A stretch of 64,000 bases of DNA. It comes from Tanypteryx hageni (lineage: Eukaryota; Arthropoda; Insecta; Odonata; Petaluridae). Below are positions 22,370 through 34,401 of this stretch, in pieces. The stretch covers positions 125,083,307-125,147,306 of the forward strand of contig CM054114.1 of assembly GCA_028673005.1 (NCBI GenBank), given 5' to 3'. A model generated the notes under the pieces. That model saw nothing but the letters and a program-made list of their open reading frames with translations, was not told the origin of the DNA and ran no database searches. Every line of letters begins with the position of its first letter. The first letter of the stretch is position 1. The position numbers and the translations under genes were made by a program.

Positions 22370-22960
22370 TTCTTTTGTCTCTCTTCATGGTGTAAATGCC
22401 TCCTGTTGGTTAAGTGATTAGCGATTGAGATGAATTAACCCTTTTATGGCCATTGTATGATATATGTTCCACTAAATTATTTGCATCTCATTATTATAAT
22501 TCCTGATTTTTGTATGCTGCCCCCAAGTGAGAACTTTTAGGGACTTGGAAAGCCTCTGCAAAGCATTATTTGCCTTTTTTATTTATGACGAATAATTTTG
22601 CAGAACACGTTCACATTTTCTCTCCTTTTCTGAGAAGGGATTATTTAAATTTACGTTAAATTACTGTATTATTTCCAAATTTTTAACGAATTAATATTGA
22701 ATTCATATCTATTTTTTCATTTTGTTAATTGCACTTTGTAAATCCTCGAAATAGCAATTTAAAAAAGGATTTTGTAATTGATAAGAATTTTTTTATTAAA
22801 ATTCAAAGAGATTCATAACTATTGATAGAGATTTAAAATAAGGAGATAGATTTATTTTGCTGAGTTTACTCAAAATTAAATGTGGCCATGAAAGGGGTTA
22901 CTCATTGGAGGGGCAATGCACTGTGTGAATGCTTAGCTAATGATGCCAGCAGTGTTGAGT
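22370..22960 (+). repeat. Repeat family A, copy 1, containing a TTAA-type inverted-repeat unit
   Basis: It aligns with 43290-43800 in the same orientation. Shared blocks are AATGCCTCCTGTTGGTTAAG, CCACTAAATTAT, GTGGCCATGAAAG and GCACTGTGTGAATG. Inside, 22435-22901 is bounded by TTAACCCTTTTATGGCCAT and its inverse ATGGCCATGAAAGGGGTTAC-like end, as in piggyBac-type MITEs. The last base of the right TTAA has mutated to C. The similarity extends beyond the inverted unit on both sides, so a larger segment was duplicated. Confidence 0.7.
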
Positions 22961-24179
22961 CAAGGAATGTAATTAATACTTTCTCAGTAAATTAATTTTG
23001 AACCGTCAAATGTTGTGTATTTACTTGGATATAAGAATTGGAATTTATTTTTAAAAAATAATTTTTAATGACATTTCTTTGAATCCGTAATATTTTGCCT
23101 TGAATTGTGGAGTTGCTTTGTTACCATCCCAGTTTTTAATATTTTAGCATTACTTTGAGCCTGAATTTCACATAAGAATAAGTAAATATTCGTGATGCTG
23201 TATATAACCACTTTTTTAGCATTGATTGCTCAGGTTGTTGTTGCAAAAGTTTTAAAATCTAGCCATGGAGGTTATTTTGCATGATATGTAAAATATTTGA
23301 GCTTAACACTTGACATTATAAAAAGTTAGTTGTAGTAAATCATTGTAAAACAATTTATAAAATACTAAGAGGAAAAAATCATATCCAAGTAAATGCAGCG
23401 AATGCCATGGATTATTTAATTAGTGCCCCATTGAAAAACGTTTTTGTCTAAACAAGCTTGAATTTTTAAGCAACTCTCCACTAAGTTCATTCTATATCTT
23501 GCGTATTAGTGTATTTACTATAACTGTTGAGGAAATTTAGTAATTTATGAAGAATTCAATGGTGGGTCTTAGCATGGATGTAGATTGTTTTTGTTTGATT
23601 CTGCTGGCATCATTTTGTCTTTTATTTATTCATGCAGTACATTGCTCCTATGCATGATCAATCTGCTTTACTGTAATAAATTGCTTGATCAATGGGAGGC
23701 ATTTATTTTGAGGGGCGACACTTTTATTGTTGTCAAGTGTTTGTTTTTGAAAGGTGCAAGTGAATAATAAATTGTGCTGAAGACTTGAAGTAGTCAAGTG
23801 TGTGGTGAAGAACTGTGACAAGTGACTATTAGTATGACTTGGTGTAGCAAAGGTGGTTGAGAAGACGGGAAAGGGGATTGATGCAAAAAAGATTGGATCA
23901 AAAAGTGAAAATGTGTGCAGGAGGCTGAGAAAAAGCATCAAAAAATGCCTAAAAAATCGCCCTAAGTCCAGCATTCCTGAAAGAGTGGCCGGGACAATCA
24001 TCTGGAATTTGGGCACAGAAGTGAAAAAACATGGTTCATTATATTTTCTTTATTGACTGATGTGAAAATTGTACATTGTGATGATACAAATTGTACTTGT
24101 AACAAAAATTACAATAAATGACAAGGATCATTATTACAAGCACATGTTATTTTCATGTATTGTTTTAGCTTTGTTAAAA
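22961..24179. other. Non-coding, no recognised feature
   Basis: AT-rich. A 67-codon basic frame at 23853-24056 ends shortly before an AATAAA-like site, but it matches nothing I know and has no good acceptor. Confidence 0.4.
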
Positions 24180-24430
24180 AAAAGGAGGGAGGGAATAAAT
24201 CCCTCGCCCCTTCATCTCCTCCAAACGTGGGTGCGAGAGCAAATAAGAGTGTGTTCAGGGCAAGATTAAATAATATGGGATGGAGAGTTATGCCTCGGGG
24301 ATGAAAAATCTAATCTGTTCACAAAAGAAAAGCAATTGTAGTACATGGAATGGAAAGAACCCACATTTGGATTAAAAAGAAAAATTTAAGATTGCTCTGA
24401 ATAACTTAACGCTTCAAAAATAACAATTAA
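24180..24430 (+). repeat. Repeat family C, copy 1
   Basis: It shares GTGNGAGAGNAAATA, ATATGGGATGGAGAG, TCTGTTCACAAA, TTTGGATTAAA and ATTTAAGATTGCTCT with the reverse complement of 25560-25790, and it aligns with 44090-44310. With the minus copy it forms an inverted repeat about 1.1 kb apart. Confidence 0.65.
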
Positions 24431-25399
24431 CTTATTTAACTGTTATTCAATAATTAATTAATAACTTATTTATAGAATAGATGGAACTGTTATTTTAATT
24501 TAAAAAAACTTGAAAAACTCAGCGAAATTTATTGGTTCGTGGAAATTGAAAAGAAAGCTCTGCTGAATTTTTAAACAGTTTAAACAGTTTTTCAAACTGA
24601 CTTATTGTTAGCTGACTCTTAAGAAGGGTCAGACTTGATTAAAATTTTATCCATTTAGATGAGTTAAAAAACTTAGAATTTTTATATCCAGACATTTAGA
24701 AAAATCAATTGCATTTCTGTGCTTTAAATTTTGTAATTATTAAGCATGAAAAACTTTTCAAGAAAACTTTCAATATGGAATATTGCAAATATCTTATTTA
24801 TCTTCTAATGACCTACACAGTAAAATTATAATGAAATATTTTTTCACCAACCAACTGACCAAATATTATTTATTCATGATGGAAATGAACAAATTCATAA
24901 ACGTGAATACAGTGCCACCTCAGGATTTTAAATTCAAAGTATACTTTTGAAGAATCAACTAGACTTCCACTAATTAACAGTTTATATACCATCTTCTGTA
25001 ATCCTCAGAAACTTATTATAATACTAGTATTCCTCTTAAGGGCAATCAATTTCATTTTTGATAAAGAAAGTTAAATTTATAGGACGCTATTAAAATTTTA
25101 TATCCAACATTAAAGAAAATGTATTACAAGGTCAGGTTAATAGAAATGTTCAGGTTCTAACAAAATTAACTGCAGTCAAATTAATGTCAAATAAGTTACA
25201 ACACAATAATTGCCTTACTAGGTGTCTGCCCATTGCAGCTCCAATTGCAAGACAAAAAAATGAAACATGAAAAAAATATAAAAGCATGGGTTTTGATTTT
25301 GTTTAAACTAGTAGCAAAGATTGTTTCTGTGAACAATTAAAAAACTTTAATTTTCCTAGCTCTTATTTAAAAAATATCTAGAGGATGACATTTACCACA
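24431..25399. other. Non-coding spacer between inverted family C copies
   Basis: AT-rich, with no recognised feature. The flanking copies could pair and place this in a loop. Confidence 0.5.
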
Positions 25400-25870
25400 A
25401 AATAGCAAGAGTGACCGAAAAGTAATGCCTTATATTCTGAGAAATAAAATACTCCTACATCCAAAACAACAGTCAGGCAATGTCCAGGTACAAAACAAGA
25501 TGTTTTCAAGGTAGCACTGTATTTCCATTTCTTCAACAAGAGAAAAATCAAATAATCAAGAGCAATCTTAAATTATGAAAGGCCGTTTAATCCAGATGAA
25601 ACAGTATTTAATGAACTCCCATTCCACTCACCACCATTGTCTGCTTTTGAGAACAAACCAGAATTTGCAACGTCTAAGCATAAAACCCTCTCCATCCCAT
25701 ATCTTCCAGCCAAAACTCCTATTTTCTCTCACACCCAGATGACTATATTCTGGGCGCAGCTCAGCAGGACCCTTCACATCATGGCTTCACTCTTCTCTGC
25801 GCAGCATCCAGTGTAAATGTCTTGAAGAAAGGGGAAAATTTCAAAATGTTAGCAAATTCAATAAGGTTAT
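25400..25870 (-). repeat. Repeat family C, copy 2 (inverted, longest)
   Basis: Its reverse complement matches 43950-44440. Shared blocks run from CACCAACATTTT-like sequence, CTTTCTTCAAG and TTTACACTGGAT through CTGCGCCCAGAATATAG and GTGTGAGAG to TTGTTCTCAAAAGCAGACAA. The CTTTCTTCAAG acceptor-like site in both copies raised the possibility of a duplicated last exon, but the downstream frames are not conserved between copies. Confidence 0.7.
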
Positions 25871-26021
25871 ACAGAGTAATAATTATTTCACTAAATTTTT
25901 CGATGACTTTGGAGGAGAATATTATTATTCAAGATCTTTGCGAATGGCCAAGATCTTTAAATTTGTCTTTCAAGTGTGCAATCTAATAAAATGATTGAAA
26001 TTTATATAAGTATTCTGTTGT

Positions 26022-26683
26022 TTAACACGTTCAACCCGGCGCGTCACGCCGCCCGATAGCTTATCGGTCGGCATGACTCACCCGTGGGAACGCCCAGAAA
26101 TGTAATACTAATAATACAATTGAATTACAAAATAATCAAAAATGCGGGTGAATGTGATTGGTCTACATGTTTCTCTCTATTCCTCTCCCTCTCTCCACGT
26201 AATAACCATATACCTATATACCGCACTCGCCATCTAGCTCATGATAGTTACGTTTAGTAGTCGCAGAAGTCCATTTCCTAAACTTCGAAGAAGTTCTAAT
26301 TGAAGAAGTTTTCAAATGAGAATTGTGATATAATAAAAAGTTGCAAAATAAAGGGATCAGCATACACGCTATGAAGCATGTGAAGAGATATTAGAAGAAT
26401 ATATAATAATTCATAATAATTACTTTATAGTTATTGGAATTAAAATCCTGAAAACAACAGGAGAAATTACGAACCATCTGTCTGGCGGGACAGCATTAAT
26501 TTTTTTATTACATACAAACGGCTCATTTCAAATTGCACTACAAACAGAAGGACGTCGTGACTCACCGGTGGGCCATGCCGCTGTAGAGTGCGATATAGCT
26601 GTGACCCACCGGTGGGTCATGCCGCCCTACAGAATGATGTAGTTGTGACTCACCGGTGACCCACGCCGGGTTGAACGTGTTAA
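26022..26683. mobile_element. piggyBac-type MITE (TTAA target, 17-bp inverted ends)
   Basis: TTAA at 26022-26025 is followed by CACGTTCAACCCGGCG. The other end reads CGCCGGGTTGAACGTG and then TTAA (26680-26683), a perfect inverted repeat with the TTAA duplication typical of piggyBac elements. Subterminal repeats of GTGACTCACCGGTGGGCCAT type occur three times at 26555-26660, with a related GACTCACCCGTGGG near 26075. The 654-bp interior has no transposase. The ends differ from those of the piggyBac at 1665, so it belongs to another family. Confidence 0.9.
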
Positions 26684-28688
26684 TTGAATTGAGTTTAATT
26701 GAATCACTAGATTCACCACAACCTTTCGCAAGTTCTGGTCTTATGAATCAAATGTTGAAAATATTAATAATGTTATCTTTGCACCGAAGAATATCTGCTT
26801 TCAATTCACTTTCATTTGTTTTATGAATTCAATATTTCTCATACTTTTCATTGGAAGTTATTGTCTTTTTGGCCATTAATATCCTAAGTCCTTTTCTGCT
26901 CTTATGGTGCTTGACCTTGGAATTGTGAGTGAACATCACACTGCTGCAGACAATAAAAGCCCGAGTGACTGGCGATGGAGTGGGGAGCAAGTCAGTCTCT
27001 CTCTGACTGCCGTGGACTTCACTTTGCTCGGAGCTCAACGATGTTGCCAGTTCTACTGCGATAACTCTATTTTTGCCATTTGCATGCAACTATCAGCAAG
27101 AACTGGCAACGCTCTGATATTTCGGGACATTTCGAAAGCGGCAAGTGGTGGTGGATGGGGAAAGCACTTCCATTGGCCATTTGCAAAGTAAAAGTCAAGC
27201 GCCATAAGAGCAGACAAGGACTATAGCCGACTACACAAAAAGAAATAAATTACAACTACTTTCAAATATAAATGGAAGTTAATTCATATAACAATTTCAA
27301 GTTGCCCCACACCTCTAGTTGTTATTTGATCAATTAAATTGTGTCCTTTTCATTCAACTTCACAAAAACAAAAAATTGATTTCTCGCATAATTCCACATT
27401 GAATAAGATAGTGATTACTTTAACATCTTTGAAGGCATTTCACCTTAAACTGTCAAAAAAGATATCTTCAGAATGTCAAGTAAAAGAAGAGCAAGAAAAG
27501 GCTTACAATTTGCTTGAAGTAAAGCCTTCAGTACGACAAGATCCAGTTTATGTGGTAAAAACTAACACAATTGCTTTGATTCAGTGTCACTTCATCTCCT
27601 GTCCTTTAAAACACCACCTTACCCGATAAATGGTATAAGGTGATCAGATTCCAACTAGATAAATAAGGAAAAAGTAGTGGGGCAGGCCAATTGCACAAAT
27701 ATCACAATAGATATTATTATGTTATAAACTTTTAAACCACTTCAATAGTGTTTTTACTTTAAATTGTTCTCTTTTCTCAGATTGATATATGTAATTTGAA
27801 AACAAAAACAGACCACTATAAAGAAAAACTACTAATGAACTCGGGAGCTCTGCTATATATTCAATTTAAACATTGCTTTCTGAGAATGTTTTATATGCAT
27901 CACAAATATCAATAGAAAATAAAAATTTTGTAATTTACGTATAAAATGAATTGAAACATCTCCAAGTTCAAAGAAGCAATTTAAGCTGTGTTTACGGGAA
28001 TATGCCTGTTGTTGCAAAAATACAGTATACTAAAAAATAATCAAAAAGAATAAAATGTGAATTTAAAAATTACGTTTTAAGAAGAATATAAAAATTAATA
28101 AAATAAAAAATTCAAGTAGTAAGTAAATATACATACATATATTGCATATGTATAAATGGCCAGATATTGCAGCTCTGTTAATAATTACCAATTATTTTAC
28201 AATGGGATAAATGATAATATTAATTTCGGTTTCTCCATGGTTGACAGCTCAAGCATGCAAAAATCTATAACTTGCTGATCCCAAAAAGTTCCTGCACTTC
28301 CAATATCTACAGTCGGCAAAACTGACACAAAGCGTTACATAAATATTATTGCACAAAATCCGATGAAGTTTTGGAAAAAGCGCAGGTATTACACAAGCAA
28401 AAGCGGTATTTCAATTTAATATATACTGTACGCATCCATAGTAATAAAACTTTCAATTAATTGCATCGACTAAAATCTCTGCTCATAAGAATGAACTGAC
28501 CCACTGATAAAGAACTACATTGGAAAAATATGCTAACATAAAATCAAATTCCAGATATTAATGCATGGTTGCATGAAATCAATCGATTGCATGATTAGTT
28601 ACAAAAGGCACAGAGATCTTAAGGATGGTTTTCCAACTTCCCTTTGGCATTTTTTATTTATTACTGAAAAACCTTTACTAATTGTTAG
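26684..28688. other. Non-coding, GC-richer island at 26.9-27.2 kb
   Basis: Mostly AT-rich. The stretch at about 26900-27200 is distinctly GC-richer and could be a promoter or first-exon region, but I see no defining motif, no recognised protein and no firm splice pair. Confidence 0.3.
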
Positions 28689-28902
28689 GCAAGCAAGGAC
28701 CCGACCTCGTATTTCGATACTTTTGGTGACCATATGCGGAAATGGAAAAACCAAAACATCCTCCACACAAATGCTGAGACGTTTCTCTCATGGTCTCCAC
28801 TCTGTTCTTGAAAATGGTCGCGATGGGCTAACAGGGGCCTACTATTTAGGAAAGAGTATACTCCACATGCATCCTTTTTCACTTTTAACCAAGGTCTTGA
28901 GG
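28689..28902 (+). CDS. Weak candidate exon, unidentified
   Basis: This is bounded by CTAATTGTTAG (28678-28688) and GAGG|GTAAGTCG (GT at 28903), a good donor but a modest acceptor. Only one frame is open over the 214 bp (QARTRPRISILLVTICGNGK and on to LLTKVLR). I recognise no domain. The frame lacks a clear protein-like composition, and the minus strand also has an open frame here, so the strand is unsure. A relation to a neighbouring transposable element cannot be excluded. Confidence 0.2.
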
Positions 28903-29138
28903 GTAAGTCGCACCAATAAATCTCTAAATGATTCTCTCCAACTAAAAAACCAGCCCTTACAGTGAAGGTGATCTCCTAAATTCCCATAATTGTCACCGCT
29001 TTAGTTCAGCAAAGGCTAACTACTAAACTAAATGGAATTAAAGTATAGCTACCAACTTACAATTTGACTACAATGTTTTAGTAAGTGTGGCCTTGATGGT
29101 CGGCATTTGCTATTACTGCAAATTTTTTATTGACCAGC

Positions 29139-29205
29139 TATTCATTGCACTACCTCTCAGATACCCATTGCTTGTAGGCCAGAGGGAATCAGCTGGTCGT
29201 TAAAA
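29139..29205 (+). mobile_element. SINE 3'-region fragment
   Basis: ATTCATTGCACTACCTCTCA then GATACCCATTGCTTGTAGGC and AATCAGCTGGTCGT, ending in an A run. The first part matches the 3' region of the tRNA-SINE at 58555, and the second matches 61944-61995. The 5' tRNA-like head is missing. Confidence 0.65.
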
Positions 29206-29220
29206 AAAATTCACAAAGAA

Positions 29221-31053
29221 ATGACATCCAACAAAAAAGCTTCTATTACGGCCTTGTTGAATCATGCCCATTCTAGCCAAGTAAGTGAAAATAGGAAATA
29301 TTTAAAGACTATTTGTCAGGTTTTGAGATATACAGCTGTTCATACTATTGCTCAATGGGGAAGTAATAAATCTGGCCTGAGTTTAAATAGAGGAAATTTT
29401 CTAGAAATTTTACAAATTTTATCTGAACATTCTGATAATGTAAAAAGATTTTTTCTCAATGGTCCAAAAAATGCCAAATATACCAGTCCATCAGTTCAAA
29501 ATGAAATTTTAAAAATAATGTCAGATGTAGTAATTAGACAAATAACCGATGAGATTTAAAAAGTAGAGTATTTTTCAAATATGATGGACGAATCTAAAGA
29601 TATCTCTAAAAGTGCTGAACTTTCGGTTGTTGTAAGGTACTATTTAGATGGTACAGTGTTTGAAAGGTTCTTAGGCTATAAACAAGCTGAGTTTCTTAAT
29701 GCAAGTGCATTATTCAAATACATAAAGAAGTATTAGCAAGTTGTGAAATAGATTTATTAAAATGTGTTTCACAAACTTAGGATGGCGCAAGCGTTATGAA
29801 TGGGAAATTAAATGGCGTACAAAAATTAATAAGGGATGAAGTACCGCACTGTATATCTGTTCACTGTTTTAATCACCGACTGAACCTTGTAATCGTCCAT
29901 ATTTGCAAACAGGTAAAACATGTAGACTCCTTTTTCTCTACATTGGAAGAATTGTATATATTTTTTTCTGGGTCAGCTATTCATTCCGAGTTTATAAAAC
30001 TACAGAAAGATATGTACCCAAATAGCAAATTACGAGAACTAAAACGAATTTGTTATACCCGGTGGACAGTCCAGGTATCTGCATGTTCAGCTTTGAAAAA
30101 TACTTTCGAGGCCGTATTAGTTTTATTAAATATTATTGCAAATGAAGAAGGTGTACAGAGAATAGAAGCTAGCCGTTTGCTTAATGGAATTGATTTTCAA
30201 TTTGTATTTAATTTGTGGATGTTTACTGAAATATTAACCAAATTCAAATCTGCCAGTGACTTCTTGCAAAGCATCAGTTTAGATCTATCAAATGTATTAA
30301 CATTAATACATTCTTTACAGACATTTTTTTGGATGTGCGATTTACAGTTTCAAATTTTATTTTTGGTAAAATTTACGAAGAATCAGTGACAATTGCAACA
30401 AATAATAACATTAATATTCCAAATAATGAAAATTCAAACAGGATTTCTAAATTTCCAAATAAATATGCAAATTATCTTATTACAAAGGAAAGTAATTTTC
30501 AACGTAATATCAATATGAAAGATCAAATTCGTACTCAAATTTATATTCCTGTTCTGGATAGAATAATAACAGAATTAAATGCAAGATTTACTAACAGAAA
30601 ATTTTTAACTTAAAACCGCTGTATGAAAACTTTTTAAATTTCGAACAAATAAAACCTTTTACTTTAAATTATGGAATTGATATTGAGAATTTGAAGGTCA
30701 AATTACAAATTTTGCCACTAACCATTAAAAGGTAGGAGTCAGAAAATAAAACTAAAATTACATGTTTCAATTATTAGGAATGATAAGCAAGTTAAAAGTA
30801 GCTTTTTAAAAAATTTCACAAATTATATACAATAGCTGTAACGATACCTTTATCAACTACAGCATGCGAGAGATCATTTTCAAGTTTGAGGCGAATTAAA
30901 ACTTTTATAAGAAATTAAATTGCCAATGAACGTCTATCGCATTTAGCTGTACTGCACATTGAAAAGGAAATTACTAACTCTACTGATTTAGACTTAATTG
31001 TAGAAATATTTGCACAAAAAGCACGAGGTAGACGGGTTCAGCTACTAAAATAA
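29221..31053 (+). pseudogene. hAT transposase relic, ZMYM1-like (DUF4371 + hAT C-terminal dimerisation)
   Basis: Pieces in order: LNRGNFLEILQ and GPKNAKYTSPSVQNEILKIM (DUF4371), then a stop at 29557. After it come MMDESKDISKSAELSVVVRY and DGTVFERFLGYKQAEF, a shift, and DGASVMNGKLNGVQK-like sequence. VHCFNHRLNLVIV and RICYTRW follow at 29796-30389, and finally TTACERSFSSLRRIKTF and NERLSHLAVLHIEKEI near 30850-30965, the hAT dimerisation block. At least four stops and two frame changes break it. Such elements carry RNase H-like transposases and move by 8-bp-duplicating cut and paste. This copy is inactive. Confidence 0.88.
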
Positions 31054-31065
31054 AAATATTTTACT

Positions 31066-31070
<5 letters not shown>

Positions 31071-31116
<46 letters not shown>
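31071..31116. repeat. (TA)n microsatellite
   Basis: About 46 bp of TA. Confidence 0.97.
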
Positions 31117-31123
<7 letters not shown>

Positions 31124-31521
31124 TATGTCTGAAACACTACTAATTTATAATAGAAGAGGGAATGTTTGTCAACATTTTAAAAATAGTTCTAATTTGCAAA
31201 ATAAGAAACGTAATTTTAATTATAACAGCAGAATACAACCCATTCTATGGAAAATATCATTCTTAAAATGATACAAAAAATGTATTTAAAATTATCAATA
31301 AAAATTAACATATTTTTATGAATAAAAGCAAACAGTTAACAAACGTCGGTTTTATAAACTAAAGAGTTAAAAAAAAGCTTACTGATAATATAAGCAAAGG
31401 ATTGGTACAAAAATACAGGTCTAGCCTAATAGTTGTATTAAAATTTTCAGATTGTTGTGTGCCCCCCAAATTTTTTCAATTTTATGTCCCCACCCCCAGT
31501 TAGGAGGCTAGCTACGTCGCT

Positions 31522-33278
31522 GATCAATTGATCTTTCATTGATATTCATTAAAATGCAGAGATAATGATCAAATAGAATCTTCCGAGAGACAAATGAAAA
31601 TGGCTGATAAATAACACAAAATTATTACTAGAAACTTTGTAGCACAAGTGGATAATACTCACTATCGATATTTCCTGATATCGCAAAATCGGTCCCAGAA
31701 TGCAAGTTGGGTCTCACAGGATGAGTATGCTTCTAATGAATGACTCTGAAACAATAAGAAAATCACATCAGAAATCTTGCACCATGAAATTTCATACTTA
31801 ATTATGTCATTCTAAAAACATCCTCAACAAATTATATCCGAAGTTACTATTCAATCAAAATATTTGCAAAAAATGGTGAAATTATTTGCAATGCATTGCT
31901 TATCTAAGGTTCTTCTAATACCGGCTGTCTAGTACTTATTAACTACATAAATTAGTATCAACTATACAGCGACTAAGTACATCATTACCGTTAATGAATT
32001 TGACCATGGAAAATTATGCTACAATTTATGAAATGTTCTACGATTAGGAAGATTTTCCTCTTGTTAAATCTTTCTAGCAATTCCCGGAATTAAATTTCCA
32101 TCAATACTCGTGCCACGCTTAAGTGTGAATAAATTATTTTCTGTGCAATTACAAAAACGTTTCTGAATTTCTTAAGTAAATCAGTTTCCGGTTCAAAATC
32201 ACCGAATATTTCGGTACAAACATAGGCATTAACATAACTACATATTGTTTTAAACTAATTTCCACATGAAATCAGGGCTGTAGTGGAGGGTCTACGATGG
32301 CATATCCTTTGCTTTAAAAAAAATGGGTAAGACCCCTCTTCAAAGTTTTCTTTCAGTATACGGTACCCTCTGCTATTTTTGCGACTACAGTACTGCATGA
32401 AATATTATACGCTGTGTCACATTGCTTCGACATTCGACTCATCTTCGAGTTTGAATGGAATCTTCAGATAACAAAGGCGGATTAAAAAGCGATCCATGTG
32501 TCACTCGTCCGAAATAGGTAATCATAAAAATTTGATCACACTTATGCAATGCAATAGAATCCCGATTATTATATCATACTTATGGATGCATTCGACATCA
32601 CATTTCATTCTCAACTTTCGCAAGTCTACCCAAAGCAGGTACACGTGCTCTACCGAAACAGATTAACAGCTTTGCACCGAAAAATTAAAACGAACATGAG
32701 AGATAAAATTGTACGCAAGTCTAAGATGTTCTTTCGGCAGAATTATATGATGGCCGATAGGGCCTGCGAAGATTAATTACCTTTTCGCCAACATGGTTTA
32801 CGGCAGAGAAAGAGTTCATCCTATATTAATTATCGGTCACAATGAAATGAAGCTACACAATCCGATTACCTGAATTTGCAGTAAAAGCCAAATAATAAGG
32901 AAAGATAATATCACCTATAAACGATAACTTGGCTGCGCCGCCCGCTGGGAATGACTTCCTACCGCAGTTACTTGAGGACTTCAGGCAGTGAACTCGAGTA
33001 AACTCAAATATCAGTAGCACCAAAGAAGCAGACTTAATTGGACTGACTACCCCTACGGAACCAAGTAGAAATCACAGCGCCGATATGCGCTCCATGTGCG
33101 CACTCCCACGTTCTTTTGTTTTCTCATCAAATTAAATTCTTCAAAATCAATTTATTAAAAACATAGGAAGGATACTGAATTAATGTTTGAGAAGCTATGA
33201 AGAAAAAGTTATTTGAAGTAAACATGCTTTCGTATTTCTAAGACTGGTATTCGCTTGAGTAAAGGAGATAATCCCTAT
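31522..33278. other. Non-coding apart from one candidate exon
   Basis: AT-rich with slightly GC-richer patches at 32400-32480 and 32920-33110. The minus-strand exon candidate at 31663-31745 is listed separately. Nothing else is recognised. Confidence 0.4.
31663..31745 (-). CDS. Candidate internal exon of an unidentified minus-strand gene
   Basis: On the minus strand the acceptor is TTTTCTTATTGTTTCAG (AG at 31747-31746) and the donor is CGATA|GTGAGTATT (GT at 31662-31661), both close to consensus. The 83-bp exon is open in only one phase, reading SHSLEAYSSCETQLAFWDRF and CDIRKYR, and ends two bases into a codon. I do not recognise the protein. A partner exon might start at 28321 (after TTTGTGTCAG), which keeps the frame, but its donor is poor. 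The splice signals are the main support. Confidence 0.3.
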
Positions 33279-34401
33279 TTAGTTACGTTTCCTCGATAAA
33301 ATAATATTATATTTCATAAAATATTTAACGTAAGCATACATGTTGGCAAAAGAATTGATAAAATACGAAGTCCAATGCTCCTTTGGAATTTTGCATGCAA
33401 AAAATAATAAGCAGGTTTCATTTAATGGATTCTCAATAAATACTTTTAACATTGTAGGAGCATTTTCACATGAAATAAAATAAGATTTTAATGACTCATA
33501 TATTAAAAGTTTATTATAATCCGCAGATACAAAGTTAAGAATTTTTTTCGATCTTTCTGTTTTAACGGTGAATACTGAAAAATTATTATAGATTTTGACC
33601 AATGATTTTGATTTAGTGTCTATTGGCCAGGAATCAGTTGCCTGTTTCACAAGATTAAGATATGGGCAATCAACTGTCCAAGTTCTGCAGATAATAGCGT
33701 GAAAATAGTTTTTTCCATATCTGTTCGCACTACCAAAATTGGCGTTACATGTGTCTGCTCCAAATGCAATACACACTTCTGCCCAACCATAGATTTTCAA
33801 TGTATTTAATATAAGCTGACTTATAGTTTCTGCTGATTCATTCGAAACCGATTTCAATTCTACTAGCTTGTGTGGGAGTCCTTCAACACGATGATGAAAA
33901 TAGTATGATTATTGGAAAATGTTTTGTTGATAAATGATTAGTACAATCGGTAGAGACACCAAAGTACATAACTTCATGCTAAACAGCACTTTTTATTAGT
34001 TGTAGTGAATATGGTGTTTATACTTGATGGACAACTGCTTCTGCCTTGGTTCTGGCTGATGAAATCTTAACGGCTATCTTAGAATTGGCAAATAATTTTG
34101 CATGTAGCATATTTGTGCAATCCACTGATTGATAACTGAAGTGATGGCAAGCTGCATGAAAGCTTAAAGTTGCCTCACAAGCAGAAATAATTTCAGCCTC
34201 CTTGATGTTTTTAATGACAACATAGTTTGTAATTTCTCCTGATGTATTGTCCGATATTCTATTTTTCTTATGCTTGCCTGAATTCAACCCCTGTTCCAAA
34301 TCTAATTTTCTCTTTACTGCTAACAATATTGTTTTATGACAACTAGAGCAATATGAAGATGGAGAATGGCTTGATGTATATTCCGTAAGTGACTTCAACA
34401 A
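33279..34401 (-). pseudogene. hAT transposase relic (minus strand)
   Basis: Two long minus-strand frames belong together. The N-terminal part (34401-34018) reads EAEIISACEATLSFHAACHH, then SVDCTNMLHAKLF and ISSARTKAEAVVHQV, as in arthropod hAT transposases. After stops and one shift (34017-33858, with VSTDCTNHLSTKHFPI) it continues as 33857-33279: SNESAETISQLILNTL, then IAFGADTCNANFGS, the conserved GD.CNTNFGG-type box. The C-terminal dimerisation block is missing below 33279. No terminal repeats were found. It is a different hAT lineage from the one at 29.2 kb. Confidence 0.8.

Larger units (their letters stand above)
29221..31521 (+). mobile_element. hAT element (ZMYM1/DUF4371-type), decayed
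   Basis: It contains the transposase relic at 29221-31053. The right end, GGAGGCTAGCTACGTCGCTG (to 31521), is the inverse of the CAGNGACGTAGCTAGC start common in hAT elements. No matching left end is seen; the SINE fragment at 29139 may mark its loss. A TA microsatellite (31071-31116) lies in the 3' part. Nothing is recognised at 31117-31450. Confidence 0.7.

Noticed and set aside
23853..24056. 67-codon basic frame ending before an AATAAA-like site
   Set aside because: No recognised protein, poor acceptor (GGTGTAG), and adjacent to repeat C; chance frame is likelier.
26829..27191. GC-richer stretch with open frames on both strands
   Set aside because: No motif, splice pair or conserved domain to support a gene; kept only as a possible promoter-like patch.
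28230..28330. Possible minus-strand exon following TTTGTGTCAG
   Set aside because: It would keep phase with the 31663-31745 exon, but the donor AA|GTTATA is weak and the product is unrecognised.
32345..32450. Possible minus-strand first exon starting MSRMSKQCDTAY
   Set aside because: Its donor phase would put the 31663-31745 exon into a frame with a stop.
33279..34401. Consideration as a domesticated host gene
   Set aside because: Several stops and shifts and loss of the C-terminal block show a decayed transposase.
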